A stretch of 15,997 bases of DNA from CAZHDI01 sp964531285. Its GTDB lineage: Bacteria; Pseudomonadota; Alphaproteobacteria; JAJFIK01. The DNA lies in the NCBI GenBank assembly GCA_964531285.1, contig CAZHDI010000080.1, positions 1-15,997 on the forward strand, given 5' to 3'. The notes under the pieces were generated by a model, which saw nothing but the letters and a program-made list of their open reading frames with translations, was not told the origin of the DNA and did no database searches. Within the stretch, counting starts at the first letter, position 1, and each line of letters opens with the position of its first letter. Made by a program: the position numbers and the translations under genes. Shown piece by piece: positions 1 through 6,038 of the stretch.

Positions 1-158
1 GCACGGTGGTGGTCGAGGGGCAGGTGGTCGTCCGTCCCATGATGTAACTGGCGCTCAGCTACGACCACCGCGTCGTCGACGGCAAGGAAGCGGTGACCTT
101 CCTGGTGCGGGTCAAGGAAACCCTTGAAGATCCCCAACGCGCGCTGCTCGGGCTGTAA
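1..158 (+). pseudogene. odhB: 3' end of dihydrolipoamide succinyltransferase (E2), interrupted by an in-frame stop
   Basis: This is the C-terminal catalytic end of the E2 acyltransferase of the 2-oxoglutarate dehydrogenase complex, which moves the succinyl group from lipoamide to CoA. Reading from base 3 gives TVVVEGQVVVRPMM, then TAA at 45-47, then LALSYDHRVVDGKEAVTFLV and a natural end ...RALLGL with stop at 156-158. In this family the motif reads RPMMYLALSYDHRxVDG, so the TAA sits where a conserved Tyr is expected (TAC/TAT to TAA). The catalytic His (66-68) and Asp (78-80) of HxxxD lie after the stop, so a terminated product would lack the active site. The reading frame is otherwise intact on both sides, which suggests a recent mutation or a base error rather than an old pseudogene. 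lpdA follows 103 bases later, the usual odhB-lpdA order. The start is outside the window. The family assignment is firm; whether it is a true pseudogene is not. Confidence 0.85.
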
Positions 159-183
159 GCGGCGCGGTCTTTCGCTCCGGCAG

Positions 184-213
184 CCGGCGGGTTCGCGCCT
201 GCCCTGCCGCCGG
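184..213 (+). other. GC-rich hairpin between odhB and lpdA
   Basis: CCGGCGG (184-190) can pair with CCGCCGG (207-213) around a 16-base loop. No T-run follows, so it is not a classical intrinsic terminator. It could be an mRNA-stability or processing hairpin between two cotranscribed genes. GC-rich DNA forms such stems by chance, so the call is weak. Confidence 0.3.
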
Positions 214-261
214 TAACAACCCATAACGGCACATCAAGCGATAACCGAACGAGGCGTTCTC

Positions 262-1671
262 ATGGCTCAGTATGACGTGGTGGTGATCGGCGCGGGTCCG
301 GGCGGATACAACTGCGTGATCCGCGCGTCCCAGCTTGGCCTCAAGGCCGCGATCGTGGAACGCCGCGAGACCAAGACCCTGGGCGGGACCTGCCTCAATG
401 TCGGGTGTATTCCGTCCAAGGCTCTTCTGCATGCCTCGGAGCATTTCGAACATCTGGAACATCACATGCCCGACATGGGCATCGCCGTGAAGGGCGCCAG
501 CGTCGAGGTGGACAAGCTGCTGGCCTTCAAGGACAAGGCGGTCGACGGCCTGACCAAGGGTGTCGAGTTCCTGATGAAAAAGAACAAGGTGGATGTGCAT
601 TACGGTCATGGCGCGATTGCCGGAGCCGGCAAGGTGCAGGTGACCAAGGACGACGGATCGGCCGAGACCCTGGATGCCAAAGCCATCGTCATCGCGACCG
701 GATCGGAAGTGACACCGCTACCGGGCGTCGAGATCGACGAGGAGCGGGTGGTGTCGTCCACCGGAGCGATTGCGCTGCCGGCGATCCCGAAGAAGATGGT
801 CGTGGTCGGCGGCGGCGTGATCGGCCTGGAACTGGGCTCGGTCTGGCGCCGCCTGGGCGCTGAGGTGACCGTGGTCGAATTCCTGGACCGCATCACGCCG
901 GAAATGGACTCGGAAGTCTCCAAGCAGTTCCAGCGCATCCTGGCCAAGCAGGGCATGGTCTTCAAGCTCGGCACCAAGGTGACTGGCGTGGAGCACATGA
1001 AAACCAAACTCAAAGTGACCATCGAGCCGGCCAAAGGCGGCGAGGCGGATACGCTGGATGCCGATGTCGTGCTGGTCGCCATCGGACGCCGTCCGTATAC
1101 GCAGGGCCTGGGCCTTGAGGCGGTCGGTCTGGCGGCGGATGAGCGCGGGCGGATCGCCGTTGACGGTCATTATAAGACTGGTGCGGACGGCATTTATGCC
1201 ATTGGCGATGTGATTGCCGGGCCGATGCTGGCCCATAAGGCCGAAGACGAGGCCGTCGCGGTCGCCGAGATCATCGCCGGCAAGCCGGGACATGTGAATT
1301 ACGACGCCATTCCGTCGGTCATCTACACCTTCCCGGAAGTGGCCAGCGTCGGCGCGACGGAAGACAAGCTGAAGGCGGACGGTGTGGCCTATAAGGCCGG
1401 CAAGTTTCCGTTCCTGGCCAACAGCCGGGCCAAGACCAATGATCTGACCGACGGGTTCGTCAAGGTGCTCGCCGATGCCAAGACTGACAAGGTTCTGGGC
1501 GTGCATATCGTCGGGCCCAATGCCGGGGATCTCATCGCCGAAGCCGTGCTGGCCATGGAATTCGGTGCGTCGGCGGAGGATATCGCGCGCACCTGCCATG
1601 CCCACCCGACGCTCACCGAAGCGGTCCGTCAGGCGGCCATGGCCGTGGACGGCTGGACCATGCAGGCGTGA
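262..1671 (+). CDS. lpdA: Dihydrolipoyl dehydrogenase (E3)
   Basis: This FAD disulfide oxidoreductase reoxidises dihydrolipoamide on E2 of the 2-oxo acid dehydrogenase complexes and passes electrons to NAD+ in the cytoplasm. The 469 residues match the usual family length. The N-terminal FAD fold shows GAGPGG (10-15). The redox-active disulfide is in GGTCLNVGC, with C44 and C49. The NAD-binding loop is GGGVIG (183-188), and the second FAD motif is YAIGD (312-316). The C-terminal dimer domain ends with the catalytic pair H448 and E453 in HAHPTLTEA. All catalytic residues are intact. ATG at 262 is preceded by GAGG at 251-254 with 7 bases between. Placed directly after odhB, it is probably the E3 of the 2-oxoglutarate complex and likely cotranscribed with it. 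The next gene is convergent and ends only 19 bases away. Confidence 0.97.
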   Translation: MAQYDVVVIGAGPGGYNCVIRASQLGLKAAIVERRETKTLGGTCLNVGCIPSKALLHASEHFEHLEHHMPDMGIAVKGASVEVDKLLAFKDKAVDGLTKGVEFLMKKNKVDVHYGHGAIAGAGKVQVTKDDGSAETLDAKAIVIATGSEVTPLPGVEIDEERVVSSTGAIALPAIPKKMVVVGGGVIGLELGSVWRRLGAEVTVVEFLDRITPEMDSEVSKQFQRILAKQGMVFKLGTKVTGVEHMKTKLKVTIEPAKGGEADTLDADVVLVAIGRRPYTQGLGLEAVGLAADERGRIAVDGHYKTGADGIYAIGDVIAGPMLAHKAEDEAVAVAEIIAGKPGHVNYDAIPSVIYTFPEVASVGATEDKLKADGVAYKAGKFPFLANSRAKTNDLTDGFVKVLADAKTDKVLGVHIVGPNAGDLIAEAVLAMEFGASAEDIARTCHAHPTLTEAVRQAAMAVDGWTMQA

Positions 1672-1690
1672 TCGGCGGGCGGGCCCTTCC

Positions 1691-2125
1691 TTAGAGCGAT
1701 GTGATTGTGCACGGCGTATCGATGCGCTGGCCGCCATACTCCTGATAGCGCAGGATCAACCCCGCTCCGCCGGTGAAGATCATCTCGACAATGAAATGGT
1801 CCGAATAGTAGCCGCCGGGCGGGATGGCCTGGAGGAACAGGCTGTCGCCGGTCAGCGTATAAACACCGGTCGCGGTGATCAGGCCGCCCTGCCAATAGGT
1901 GGTGACATTGCCGTCCCGGATCACCCCCGTGATGTCCGGATTGGCGCCGGGCCCCCAGGTCAGGCCGAAGCTGTTGTAAATCTCATAAGCCAGTTCCAAC
2001 CGGCCCGGTTGTCCGAGCACGGTGCAGTCCGCGCGCAAGGTGCCTTGGGCCTGCGCCCGGGCCGGCGCAGTGCCGGCAACAAGGAGAATGGCCATGAGCG
2101 CGGCAACGTAAAGTATACGGATCAT
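1691..2125 (-). CDS. Small exported protein of unknown function
   Basis: I do not recognise a family. The 144-residue product begins with a clear signal peptide: MIR, then a hydrophobic stretch to about residue 19, then a likely cleavage site at APARA|QAQ (after residue 24). The mature part is about 120 residues, rich in Gly, Thr and aromatic residues and with no membrane segment, so it is probably a periplasmic beta-rich protein. It has just two mature cysteines, C34 near the start and C139 near the end, which could form one disulfide joining the termini. It lies 32 bases after hepT on the same strand and may be read from the same transcript, although a secreted protein has no evident role in that cytoplasmic toxin-antitoxin pair. 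No strong ribosome-binding site is seen before the ATG at 2125. The signal peptide argues that the gene is real. Confidence 0.7.
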   Translation of the reverse strand: MIRILYVAALMAILLVAGTAPARAQAQGTLRADCTVLGQPGRLELAYEIYNSFGLTWGPGANPDITGVIRDGNVTTYWQGGLITATGVYTLTGDSLFLQAIPPGGYYSDHFIVEMIFTGGAGLILRYQEYGGQRIDTPCTITSL

Positions 2126-2157
2126 GGATCAGGTTACCTGTGTTGAACGGTGGATCC

Positions 2158-2583
2158 CTACGATGTGCCGCCCGGGCTTGGTGGGCCTTCGCTTTCGAGC
2201 CGTTTGCTCAGTGCGGTGCACGCCCGCCGCATCTCACCGGCATGGGCGCCAATCCGCTGGTAGATCTCGCGCGCCTTGGCCTCGTCATAGATATGCGCGG
2301 TCTCATTCCGGTCTTGCAGCATGTCAAGCCATGGCTGTTCATGGTCGATCCAGCCCAGCGCATAAGCCCGCTTAAGCGTTTGGCGCGGCGATCCGGCCCG
2401 TTCGCCTTCGCGGTCCAACGCTTTCTTCAAGGATTTCCAAGCCAGCTCGAAGCTGAACTCAAAGCGCTGGATGGTCCCGTCAACGACGAGACTGTCGGCC
2501 ATTGGAACTGAGAGGGCTTCCTCGAGTCTGGTCAGTGCGCGATCCCAATTGGCCAGGGACCGCTCAACCCGGGTGTCGGTCAT
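2158..2583 (-). CDS. hepT: HepT-like HEPN ribonuclease toxin (nucleotidyltransferase substrate-binding family)
   Basis: This all-alpha HEPN protein of the HI0074/HepT type is the toxin half of a type VII (MntA-HepT) module. The family cuts RNA, and its antitoxin silences it by adding AMP units to a Tyr. The key motif here is RNETAHIY, an exact Rx4HxY. Counted from the upstream ATG at 2601, these are R98, H103 and Y105; counted from the start chosen here, they are R92, H97 and Y99. The Tyr is the residue modified in studied members. FELAWKSLKK is typical of the substrate-binding subfamily. I chose the ATG at 2583 because AAGGGA (2593-2598) lies 9 bases upstream; the ATG at 2601 would add six residues and has no clear ribosome-binding site. 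Either start overlaps the end of mntA (20 or 38 bases), implying translational coupling with antitoxin made first. The toxin motif is intact, so the pair is probably functional. Confidence 0.88.
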   Translation of the reverse strand: MTDTRVERSLANWDRALTRLEEALSVPMADSLVVDGTIQRFEFSFELAWKSLKKALDREGERAGSPRQTLKRAYALGWIDHEQPWLDMLQDRNETAHIYDEAKAREIYQRIGAHAGEMRRACTALSKRLESEGPPSPGGTS

Positions 2584-2905
2584 AAACAGTGATCCCTTCA
2601 TTCAGGACGTGGGTCCGCAGGCCATCATCGGCTGTGTCGAGGCGCGTGACATCGAATTCCAGCAGGGTCGGAAGTGCCTCGATCCGGTCCAGAAGGTCGA
2701 ACCAGTCCCGGATGTCACCGCCATGCGCATCGATCGCCAGATCGATGTCGGACCGGTCGGCATGATCGCCCCGCGCCCGTGACCCAAACAACACCGCGCG
2801 GTTGACGCAGCGGCTCCTGGCCATTGCGGTCCTCAGGGCATCGATGAGGGCGGGCGAAAGACCGCTGCCCTGCAAATCGGATTGTCTCTTTCTCATGCGT
2901 GACAT
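2564..2905 (-). CDS. mntA: MntA-like minimal nucleotidyltransferase antitoxin
   Basis: This is a minimal nucleotidyltransferase (DNA polymerase beta fold). In characterised type VII modules it uses ATP to AMPylate the Tyr of the HepT toxin, which inactivates it. The sequence shows the family motif GSx10DxD exactly: G50-S51, then D62 and D64 (numbering from a possible GTG start at 2932), within LFGSRARGDHADRSDIDLAI. A third acidic residue, D94 in EFDV, fits the third metal ligand. The true start is uncertain: GTG 2932, ATG 2905 and ATG 2896 are all in frame, none with a good ribosome-binding site. I list ATG 2905; the fold itself begins near GLSPALIDAL, downstream of all three. The gene overlaps hepT. 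It is divergent from the nitronate monooxygenase gene, with about 90 bases between starts, so its promoter must lie in that gap. Confidence 0.88.
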   Translation of the reverse strand: MSRMRKRQSDLQGSGLSPALIDALRTAMARSRCVNRAVLFGSRARGDHADRSDIDLAIDAHGGDIRDWFDLLDRIEALPTLLEFDVTRLDTADDGLRTHVLNEGITVYDRHPG

Positions 2906-2927
2906 TTTAGCCCGTTCGCGTGCGCCC

Positions 2928-2955
2928 TTCACCCCCTGACGGTTTGTCCTATACT
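2928..2955 (+). promoter_or_regulatory. Possible sigma70-type promoter for the nitronate monooxygenase gene
   Basis: TATACT at 2950-2955 is close to a -10 consensus. TTCACC at 2928-2933 is a poor -35 with a 16-base spacer. It would start transcription about 30 bases before the ATG at 2995. It lies in the short gap shared with the divergent mntA-hepT operon, so regulation of the two directions may overlap. Confidence 0.3.
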
Positions 2956-2994
2956 TTAGGCGATGAAATCGAAGGCTGAGAGGAGAGTGCCGCC

Positions 2995-3981
2995 ATGACC
3001 GTCCCCGCCTGTCTGAAGGGTAAGCTGCGTATTCCCGTCATCGGGGCGCCGCTGTTCATCGTGTCCGGTCCGGAACTGGTGATCGCGCAATGCAAGGCCG
3101 GGATCGTCGGCTCGTTCCCGGCGCTCAATGCCCGCCCGGCTGAGATGCTCGAGGAATGGATCATCCGGATCAAGATGGAACTGCTGGAGTATCAGCGTGA
3201 GAACCCCGATGCCGTCGTCGCGCCCTTTGCGGTCAACCAGATCTGCCACGGCTCCAACGACCGGCTTCAACACGATGTGGATGTCTGCGTGAAGCACGAA
3301 GTGCCGATCGTCATCACCAGCCTGCGCGCGCCCACGGAGGTGATCGAGAAGATCCACAGCTATGGCGGGATCATTCTTCATGACGTGATCAATATGCGCC
3401 ATGCCCGCAAGGCGATCTCAGAGGGTGCCGACGGGATCATCACCGTGTGCGCCGGTGCCGGGGGACATGCCGGAACGCTGTCGCCTTTCGCGCTGGTGCC
3501 GGAACTGCGCGCCGAATTCGACGGACCGATCGCCCTGTCCGGGTCGATCTCGTCGGGCGGATCGGTGCTGGCCGCCCAGGCCATGGGCGCGGATTTCGCC
3601 TATTGCGGCACGCGCTTCATTGCCACGCGGGAAGCCAATGCCGATCCGGGCTACAAGCAGATGATCGTGGACAGCGCGGCCGATGAGGTCGTGTATACGA
3701 ATCTGTTTACCGGCGTACACGGAAATTATCTGTCGCGTTCGGTCGTGGGGGCTGGTCTCGATCCCAACGATTTACCGGAATCCGATCCTTCCAAAATGAA
3801 TTTCGGGTCCGGCGGCAATCAGAAATCCAAGGCGTGGCGGGATATCTGGGGCGCGGGCCAGGGGGTCGGCACCATTGAGGACGCGCCCAGCGTGCGCGAG
3901 GTGGTGGACCGGATGGTTGCCGAATATGACGCGGCCCGGGCCAAGCTCGGTGCGAGTGCGGGCGAATCCGTGGGCCGTTAG
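2995..3981 (+). CDS. Nitronate monooxygenase family flavoprotein (2-nitropropane dioxygenase / FabK-like)
   Basis: This is an FMN-dependent TIM-barrel enzyme of the nitronate monooxygenase family. Members oxidise alkyl nitronates, including toxic propionate 3-nitronate, to carbonyl compounds and nitrite; relatives act as enoyl-ACP reductase II. The 328 residues are normal. Visible motifs are the N-terminal PVIGAPLFIVSGPELV (14-29), CAGAGGHAGTLSPFALVPEL (152-171) with the family His H158, the FMN-phosphate loop GSISSGGSVLAAQAMGADF (183-201) followed by YCGTRF (203-208), and WGAGQGVGTI (285-294). ATG 2995 has a strong AGGAGAG at 2981-2987. The gene stands alone, divergent from the toxin-antitoxin pair. 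Its TAG stop (3979-3981) is part of a TTAG that repeats on the far side of the adjoining element, so the C-terminus may have been set by that insertion. The family is clear; the exact substrate is not. Confidence 0.88.
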   Translation: MTVPACLKGKLRIPVIGAPLFIVSGPELVIAQCKAGIVGSFPALNARPAEMLEEWIIRIKMELLEYQRENPDAVVAPFAVNQICHGSNDRLQHDVDVCVKHEVPIVITSLRAPTEVIEKIHSYGGIILHDVINMRHARKAISEGADGIITVCAGAGGHAGTLSPFALVPELRAEFDGPIALSGSISSGGSVLAAQAMGADFAYCGTRFIATREANADPGYKQMIVDSAADEVVYTNLFTGVHGNYLSRSVVGAGLDPNDLPESDPSKMNFGSGGNQKSKAWRDIWGAGQGVGTIEDAPSVREVVDRMVAEYDAARAKLGASAGESVGR

Positions 3982-4024
3982 CAGGCTGTTGAAAAACCCG
4001 CCATGCCGGCAAGATGACGAGGTC

Positions 4025-4095
4025 CAGGTTCAGATCCATCCGAATACGTCGTTCCCGCGAAAGCGGGACTCCAGGGCTGCAAGGTGTTGAACCTG
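4025..4095. repeat. Nested palindrome with GAAA-loop hairpin
   Basis: The inner hairpin is TCCCGC (4053-4058), loop GAAA, GCGGGA (4063-4068). Outside it, CAGGTTCA (4025-4032) is perfectly inverted at 4088-4095 (TGAACCTG). The structure is symmetric on both strands, so it could act as a bidirectional transcription end for the convergent nitronate monooxygenase and xerC genes, although no T-run follows. Confidence 0.55.
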
Positions 4096-4123
4096 ACAGG
4101 AAAATCGAAATCGTTGCCCCTGG

Positions 4124-4154
4124 ATGCCGGATTTGCGCTGCGCTTGTCCGGCAT
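4124..4154. repeat. Second hairpin of the intergenic element
   Basis: ATGCCGGA (4124-4131) pairs perfectly with TCCGGCAT (4147-4154), 8 base pairs, around a 15-base loop that can itself fold (GCG-CT-GCGC). The context TGGATGCCGG...CCGGCATGACG recalls the TGGAT...ATGACG frame of common intergenic repeats. It may also end xerC transcription on the minus strand. Confidence 0.5.
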
Positions 4155-4210
4155 GACGAGTCTGGCGGACGTCGACTTTGTCAACAGGCCTTAGGGCGTG
4201 GGGTTTGGTG

Positions 4211-5224
4211 TCAATTCTTGGGGCCCTCGTCCGTTCCTGCCTTATCCCCAAGCGGATGGGCCTTGTCATAGACGCTGAGCAGGGCCTCGGCGTCGATCTC
4301 GGTGTAGACCTGGGTCGAGGCGAGGCTTGCATGGCCCAACAGTTCCTGGATTGACCGCAGATCACCGCCCGCGCCGAGCAGATGGGTCGCAAAGGCGTGG
4401 CGCAGGGCATGGGGCGTGGCGCTGTCGGGCAGACCCAGGGCGCCGCGTGCCTTGGCCACGGTCCGCTGAACCGTGCGGGCATCGAGCGGGCCGCCGCGGA
4501 TGCCGACAAACAGCGCATCCTGCGTATCGAGATAATGGGGCACGACATCGAGATAGTCCGAGATCGCGGTGCGCACGACGGGTAGAAGCGGGACGATCCG
4601 CTCCTTGCTGCCTTTGCCCATGATCCGCATGGCATCCCACAGGGCCCAGGCTTCCGCATCGGTCTCCAGCGTGCCCGTTGGGGCCATGCCGCGCGTGATC
4701 GAGAGCGCTTCGGCGATGCGCAAGCCGGTCCCGTAAATCAGGGTCAGGATCGCCGCGTCCCGGGCGCCGACCCAGGCCCGCGGATCAAGCGCTTCGGCCA
4801 TGTCGATGAGATTTAGGGCGCCCGGCGCGCTGACCGGGCGGGGCAGGCTGCGGGGCTGTTTGGGGCCGCGCACCGCCTCAAGGGGTGCGCCGTCAAGCCC
4901 GTGCACTTTCTTCAGGAAGCGGAACAAGGCGCGCACGCCCGACAGGGTTCGCGCCGTGCTGCGGTTATCGCGCCCTTCCCGGCGTAGGGCCGATAGAAAG
5001 GCGCGGATATCGGTGATGCGCAGGCCGCCCAGATCCTGAAGCCCAGGCTCGGCCCCCAGATGGAGCGCGAGAAAGCCGATGAAATCCCGCCCGTCCCGCG
5101 CATAGGCTTTGAGCGTGTGCGGACTGACCCGGCGCTCGCCCTCAAGATAGGCGAGCCAGTCCCGATAGGCCGCGACCAGATCGGCGCGCGCGGCCATCGC
5201 CGGGGCAGCGGCGTCCCGGGCCAT
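4211..5224 (-). CDS. xerC: Tyrosine recombinase XerC
   Basis: This is a site-specific recombinase which, with XerD, resolves chromosome dimers at dif during cell division. The N-terminal SAM-like DNA-binding domain covers about residues 14-110 (RVSPHTLKAYARDGRDFIGF at 32-51), and the catalytic domain about 130-325. The catalytic residues are all present: R169 in GTGLRIAEAL, a Lys in GKGSKER (K204 or K207), H272 and R275 in HALRHAFATHLL, H298 in LGHAS, and the nucleophile Y307 in STQVY. At 337 residues it is slightly longer than average because of a short extra N-terminus. It follows the transaldolase gene by 20 bases on the same strand and is likely cotranscribed. It is in a core-gene neighbourhood, with no attachment site or cargo, so it is chromosomal XerC rather than an integrase. 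No dif-like site was recognised nearby. Confidence 0.93.
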   Translation of the reverse strand: MARDAAAPAMAARADLVAAYRDWLAYLEGERRVSPHTLKAYARDGRDFIGFLALHLGAEPGLQDLGGLRITDIRAFLSALRREGRDNRSTARTLSGVRALFRFLKKVHGLDGAPLEAVRGPKQPRSLPRPVSAPGALNLIDMAEALDPRAWVGARDAAILTLIYGTGLRIAEALSITRGMAPTGTLETDAEAWALWDAMRIMGKGSKERIVPLLPVVRTAISDYLDVVPHYLDTQDALFVGIRGGPLDARTVQRTVAKARGALGLPDSATPHALRHAFATHLLGAGGDLRSIQELLGHASLASTQVYTEIDAEALLSVYDKAHPLGDKAGTDEGPKN

Positions 5225-5244
5225 GATCGGCTCCCAGCCCGGAC

Positions 5245-5931
5245 TTATAGGGACGGGGCGCCCGGAGCGGGGCCGTCGAGAATGGTCTGGCCGGTCTTTT
5301 TCCAGTCGGCCAGGAACTGCTCCAGCCCCTTGTCCGTCAGCGGATGTTTCACAAGGCCGCGCAGCACCGACGGCGGCACCGTGGCGACATCGGCGCCCAT
5401 CTTGGCGACATCGCGCACATGGAGGCCATGGCGGATCGAAGCGGCGAGGATCTCGGTCTGGATGGCGTCGTACTGGTCGTAGATCTGGCGGATATCGCCG
5501 ATCAATTCCAGGCCGTCATAGCCCAGATCGTCGATCCGGCCGATAAAGGGCGAAATGAAGGTCGCGCCGGCCTTGGCGGCGAGCAGCGCCTGATTGGCCG
5601 AGAAACACAAGGTGACATTGGTTTTGATGCCGTCATCGGTGAGCGCGCGGCAGGCCTTGAGGCCGTCCCAGGTCAGCGGCAGCTTGATGACGATATTGCC
5701 GGCGATCTTGGCCAGATGCCGGCCTTCGCGCAGCATGGTCTCGGTGTCGGTACCGGTCACCTCGGCGCTGACCGGGCCGGGCACGGCGGCGCAGATCTCT
5801 TCCAAAAGATCGGTGAAGCCGCGCCCCGACTTGGCCACGAGCGAGGGATTGGTGGTCACGCCATCCACGAGGCCGGTGCTGGCGATATCCTTGATTTCCG
5901 CGACCTCGGCGGTGTCGAGGAAGAATTTCAT
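5245..5931 (-). CDS. tal: Transaldolase (small, fructose-6-phosphate aldolase-like subfamily)
   Basis: This is a small TIM-barrel transaldolase of the TalC/MipB/FSA group. It transfers a dihydroxyacetone unit between sugar phosphates in the non-oxidative pentose phosphate pathway. It has 228 residues (family about 215-220), the extra length being a C-terminal tail. The sequence opens MKFFLDTAEVAEIK, with TTNPSLVAKSGR at 26-37. The Schiff-base lysine is K83 in NIVIKLPLTWDGL. ISPFIGRIDD (126-135) carries Phe where fructose-6-phosphate aldolase has Tyr; from memory of work on the E. coli enzyme, Phe favours transaldolase over aldolase activity. ATG 5931 has an excellent ribosome-binding site, AGGAGAG (complement of 5938-5944), 6 bases upstream. 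It heads an operon with xerC and is divergent from priA across 107 bases. Confidence 0.9.
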   Translation of the reverse strand: MKFFLDTAEVAEIKDIASTGLVDGVTTNPSLVAKSGRGFTDLLEEICAAVPGPVSAEVTGTDTETMLREGRHLAKIAGNIVIKLPLTWDGLKACRALTDDGIKTNVTLCFSANQALLAAKAGATFISPFIGRIDDLGYDGLELIGDIRQIYDQYDAIQTEILAASIRHGLHVRDVAKMGADVATVPPSVLRGLVKHPLTDKGLEQFLADWKKTGQTILDGPAPGAPSL

Positions 5932-6038
5932 GGCGCGCTCTCCTGGTTCGGGTCGGTCTCGACAAAGGGGATCGGTATCCTTAGCACCTCACGCCTCGAT
6001 TCGCCGACCCTGGAGTTTGCCGCCGCGCCGATGCTGTC

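Larger units (their letters stand above)
3982..4190. mobile_element. MITE-like non-coding repeat element with inverted ends and TTAG target duplication
   Basis: No gene is seen in this 209-bp stretch. The left end reads CAGGCTGTTGAAAAA and the right end, on the opposite strand, reads GGCCTGTTGACAAA, an imperfect terminal inverted repeat sharing GGC-TGTTGA-AAA. The tetranucleotide TTAG occurs immediately outside both ends (3978-3981 and 4191-4194), as expected of a 4-base target duplication; YTAR targets of this size are typical of IS5-family transposases. The interior holds two hairpins, the first (4053-4068) closely resembling the TTCCCGCGxxxGCGGGA palindromes scattered between genes in many proteobacteria. 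It lies between two convergent genes. It has no transposase and would have to be moved in trans. It could instead be a composite of intergenic palindromic repeats. Confidence 0.6.

Noticed and set aside
718..1737. 339-codon open frame on the minus strand opposite lpdA
   Set aside because: Antisense shadow of a gene with all catalytic motifs; the translation is His/Arg/Asp-rich with no domain.
4211..5224. XerC as a phage or island integrase
   Set aside because: It is flanked by core genes and has no tRNA, attachment repeats or cargo; it fits the chromosomal dimer-resolution enzyme.
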